A stretch of 6,781 nt of DNA from Aquificota bacterium (GTDB lineage: Bacteria > Aquificota > Aquificia > Aquificales > Aquificaceae), in NCBI GenBank assembly GCA_024280065.1, contig JAJRQX010000142.1, positions 1 to 6,781 on the forward strand, in the 5' to 3' direction. The notes beneath the pieces are model-generated. The model was not told the origin of the DNA. It ran no database searches and saw only the letters and a list, made by a program, of their open reading frames with translations. The position numbers and the translations under genes are program-made. This document shows, in pieces, positions 6,251-6,781 of this stretch (position 1 is its first letter; each line of letters opens with the position of its first letter).

Positions 6251-6781
6251 ATGATCTCCAAGCTCCTGAAAAGGGGCCGTCAGGTAAAAAAGGACAGGTC
6301 CAATATAAAAGTAGGAATACCCAAGTTTCTGAACGTATGGTCTACTCACAGGTTCTGGATAGGTTTCCTGAAGGCCCTCGGGATACCAGGAAGGAACATA
6401 ATCTTCAGCTCGGACACCTCCGAGGAGCAGTACAGGGAGTTCGGTAAGGGAAGGATAGGGATGGACTCCTGTTACCCGGTTAAAGCCCTGGCGGGCCACA
6501 TAGGTGAGCTGATAACCGCGAAGAAGATAGACATACTCCTCGTTCCCATGATCTACTCCCTCCCCTCCTTCCTGAAGGGTCATGTTATGGATGTCCTATC
6601 CTGCACGAGGGTCATGATGGGGCCCGAGAACATAAAGGCCGGTTTCGTAAAAGAGGAGAACACTTTTGAGAAGCTCGGGATAAAGTACGTCTCTCCCTTT
6701 GTCAGTTTCGGTGAGCCTCACCTACTACCAAAACAGCTCTATGAGGCCTTCAAGGATGTCCTTGACGTTACCTACGAGGAA
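6251..6781 (+). CDS. DUF2229/COG3580-like activase-associated protein (N-terminal part, runs off window)
   Basis: The first 177 codons are open to the right edge; the C-terminus is missing. Full-length stand-alone relatives are usually roughly 350-400 aa, so about half is likely present. Features typical of the family are an early VGIPKFLNVW (21-30) followed by FWIGFLKALGI, the region GMDSCYPVKALAGHIGEL (70-87, with C74), IDILLVPMIYSLPSF (93-107), VLSCTRVMMGPENIKAGF (115-132, with C118) and KYVSPFVSFGEP (145-156). C74 and C118 sit where this family carries candidate cluster ligands. In many anaerobes this domain is fused between the double activase and the COG3581-like domain; here it is separate and follows the activase by one base. 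It probably forms a complex with the COG3581-like protein as the electron acceptor of the activase. The function is inferred from the family and gene order. Confidence 0.85.
   Translation, partial: MISKLLKRGRQVKKDRSNIKVGIPKFLNVWSTHRFWIGFLKALGIPGRNIIFSSDTSEEQYREFGKGRIGMDSCYPVKALAGHIGELITAKKIDILLVPMIYSLPSFLKGHVMDVLSCTRVMMGPENIKAGFVKEENTFEKLGIKYVSPFVSFGEPHLLPKQLYEAFKDVLDVTYEE

Overview
The window suggests a thermophilic bacterium, most likely of the Aquificota. The grounds are heavy use of AGG/AGA for Arg and ATA for Ile, proteins rich in Glu, Lys and Arg, very tight gene packing and strong GGAGGTG ribosome sites. This is an inference from composition and style; no marker gene fixes the taxon.

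The layout is two divergent transcription units around a 118-bp control region. Leftward (1-1865, minus strand) is the first 621 codons of a large gene that leaves the window. Its product looks like a beta-propeller-like N-terminal half followed by a long charged helical/coiled-coil part, and I cannot assign a function. Between 1866 and 1983 lies the only real intergenic space. It carries a 20-bp palindrome with 8-bp perfect arms, a 12-bp palindrome with 5-bp arms, and part of a 14-bp perfect palindrome that sits over the start codon of the rightward operon.

Rightward (1984 to the window end) is a compact operon of four genes: a TetR-family regulator; a 500-aa protein of the HgdB-like, 'acyl-CoA dehydratase activase-related' type (COG3581-like); a 722-aa protein with two tandem BadF/BadG/BcrA/BcrD-type (HgdC-like) ASKHA ATPase domains; and the first 177 codons of a DUF2229/COG3580-like protein. 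Gaps between genes are 5, 13 and 1 nt.

Together the last three genes encode the parts that in many anaerobes are fused into one very large protein: a double activase, DUF2229 and an HgdB-like domain. The family logic is ATP-driven transfer of a low-potential electron from a [4Fe-4S] activase to an iron-sulfur acceptor protein, as in 2-hydroxyacyl-CoA dehydratases, benzoyl-CoA reductase and double-cubane cluster proteins. The sequence supports the machine: each ASKHA domain has its pair of cluster-type cysteines at identical spacing, and the partners have conserved-looking Cys motifs. It does not reveal the substrate. No CoA ligase, dehydratase alpha/beta pair or ferredoxin gene is present. 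The TetR gene at the head of the operon, with palindromes before it, suggests a ligand-controlled, autoregulated system. I saw no RNA genes, mobile elements, CRISPR arrays or convincing terminators.
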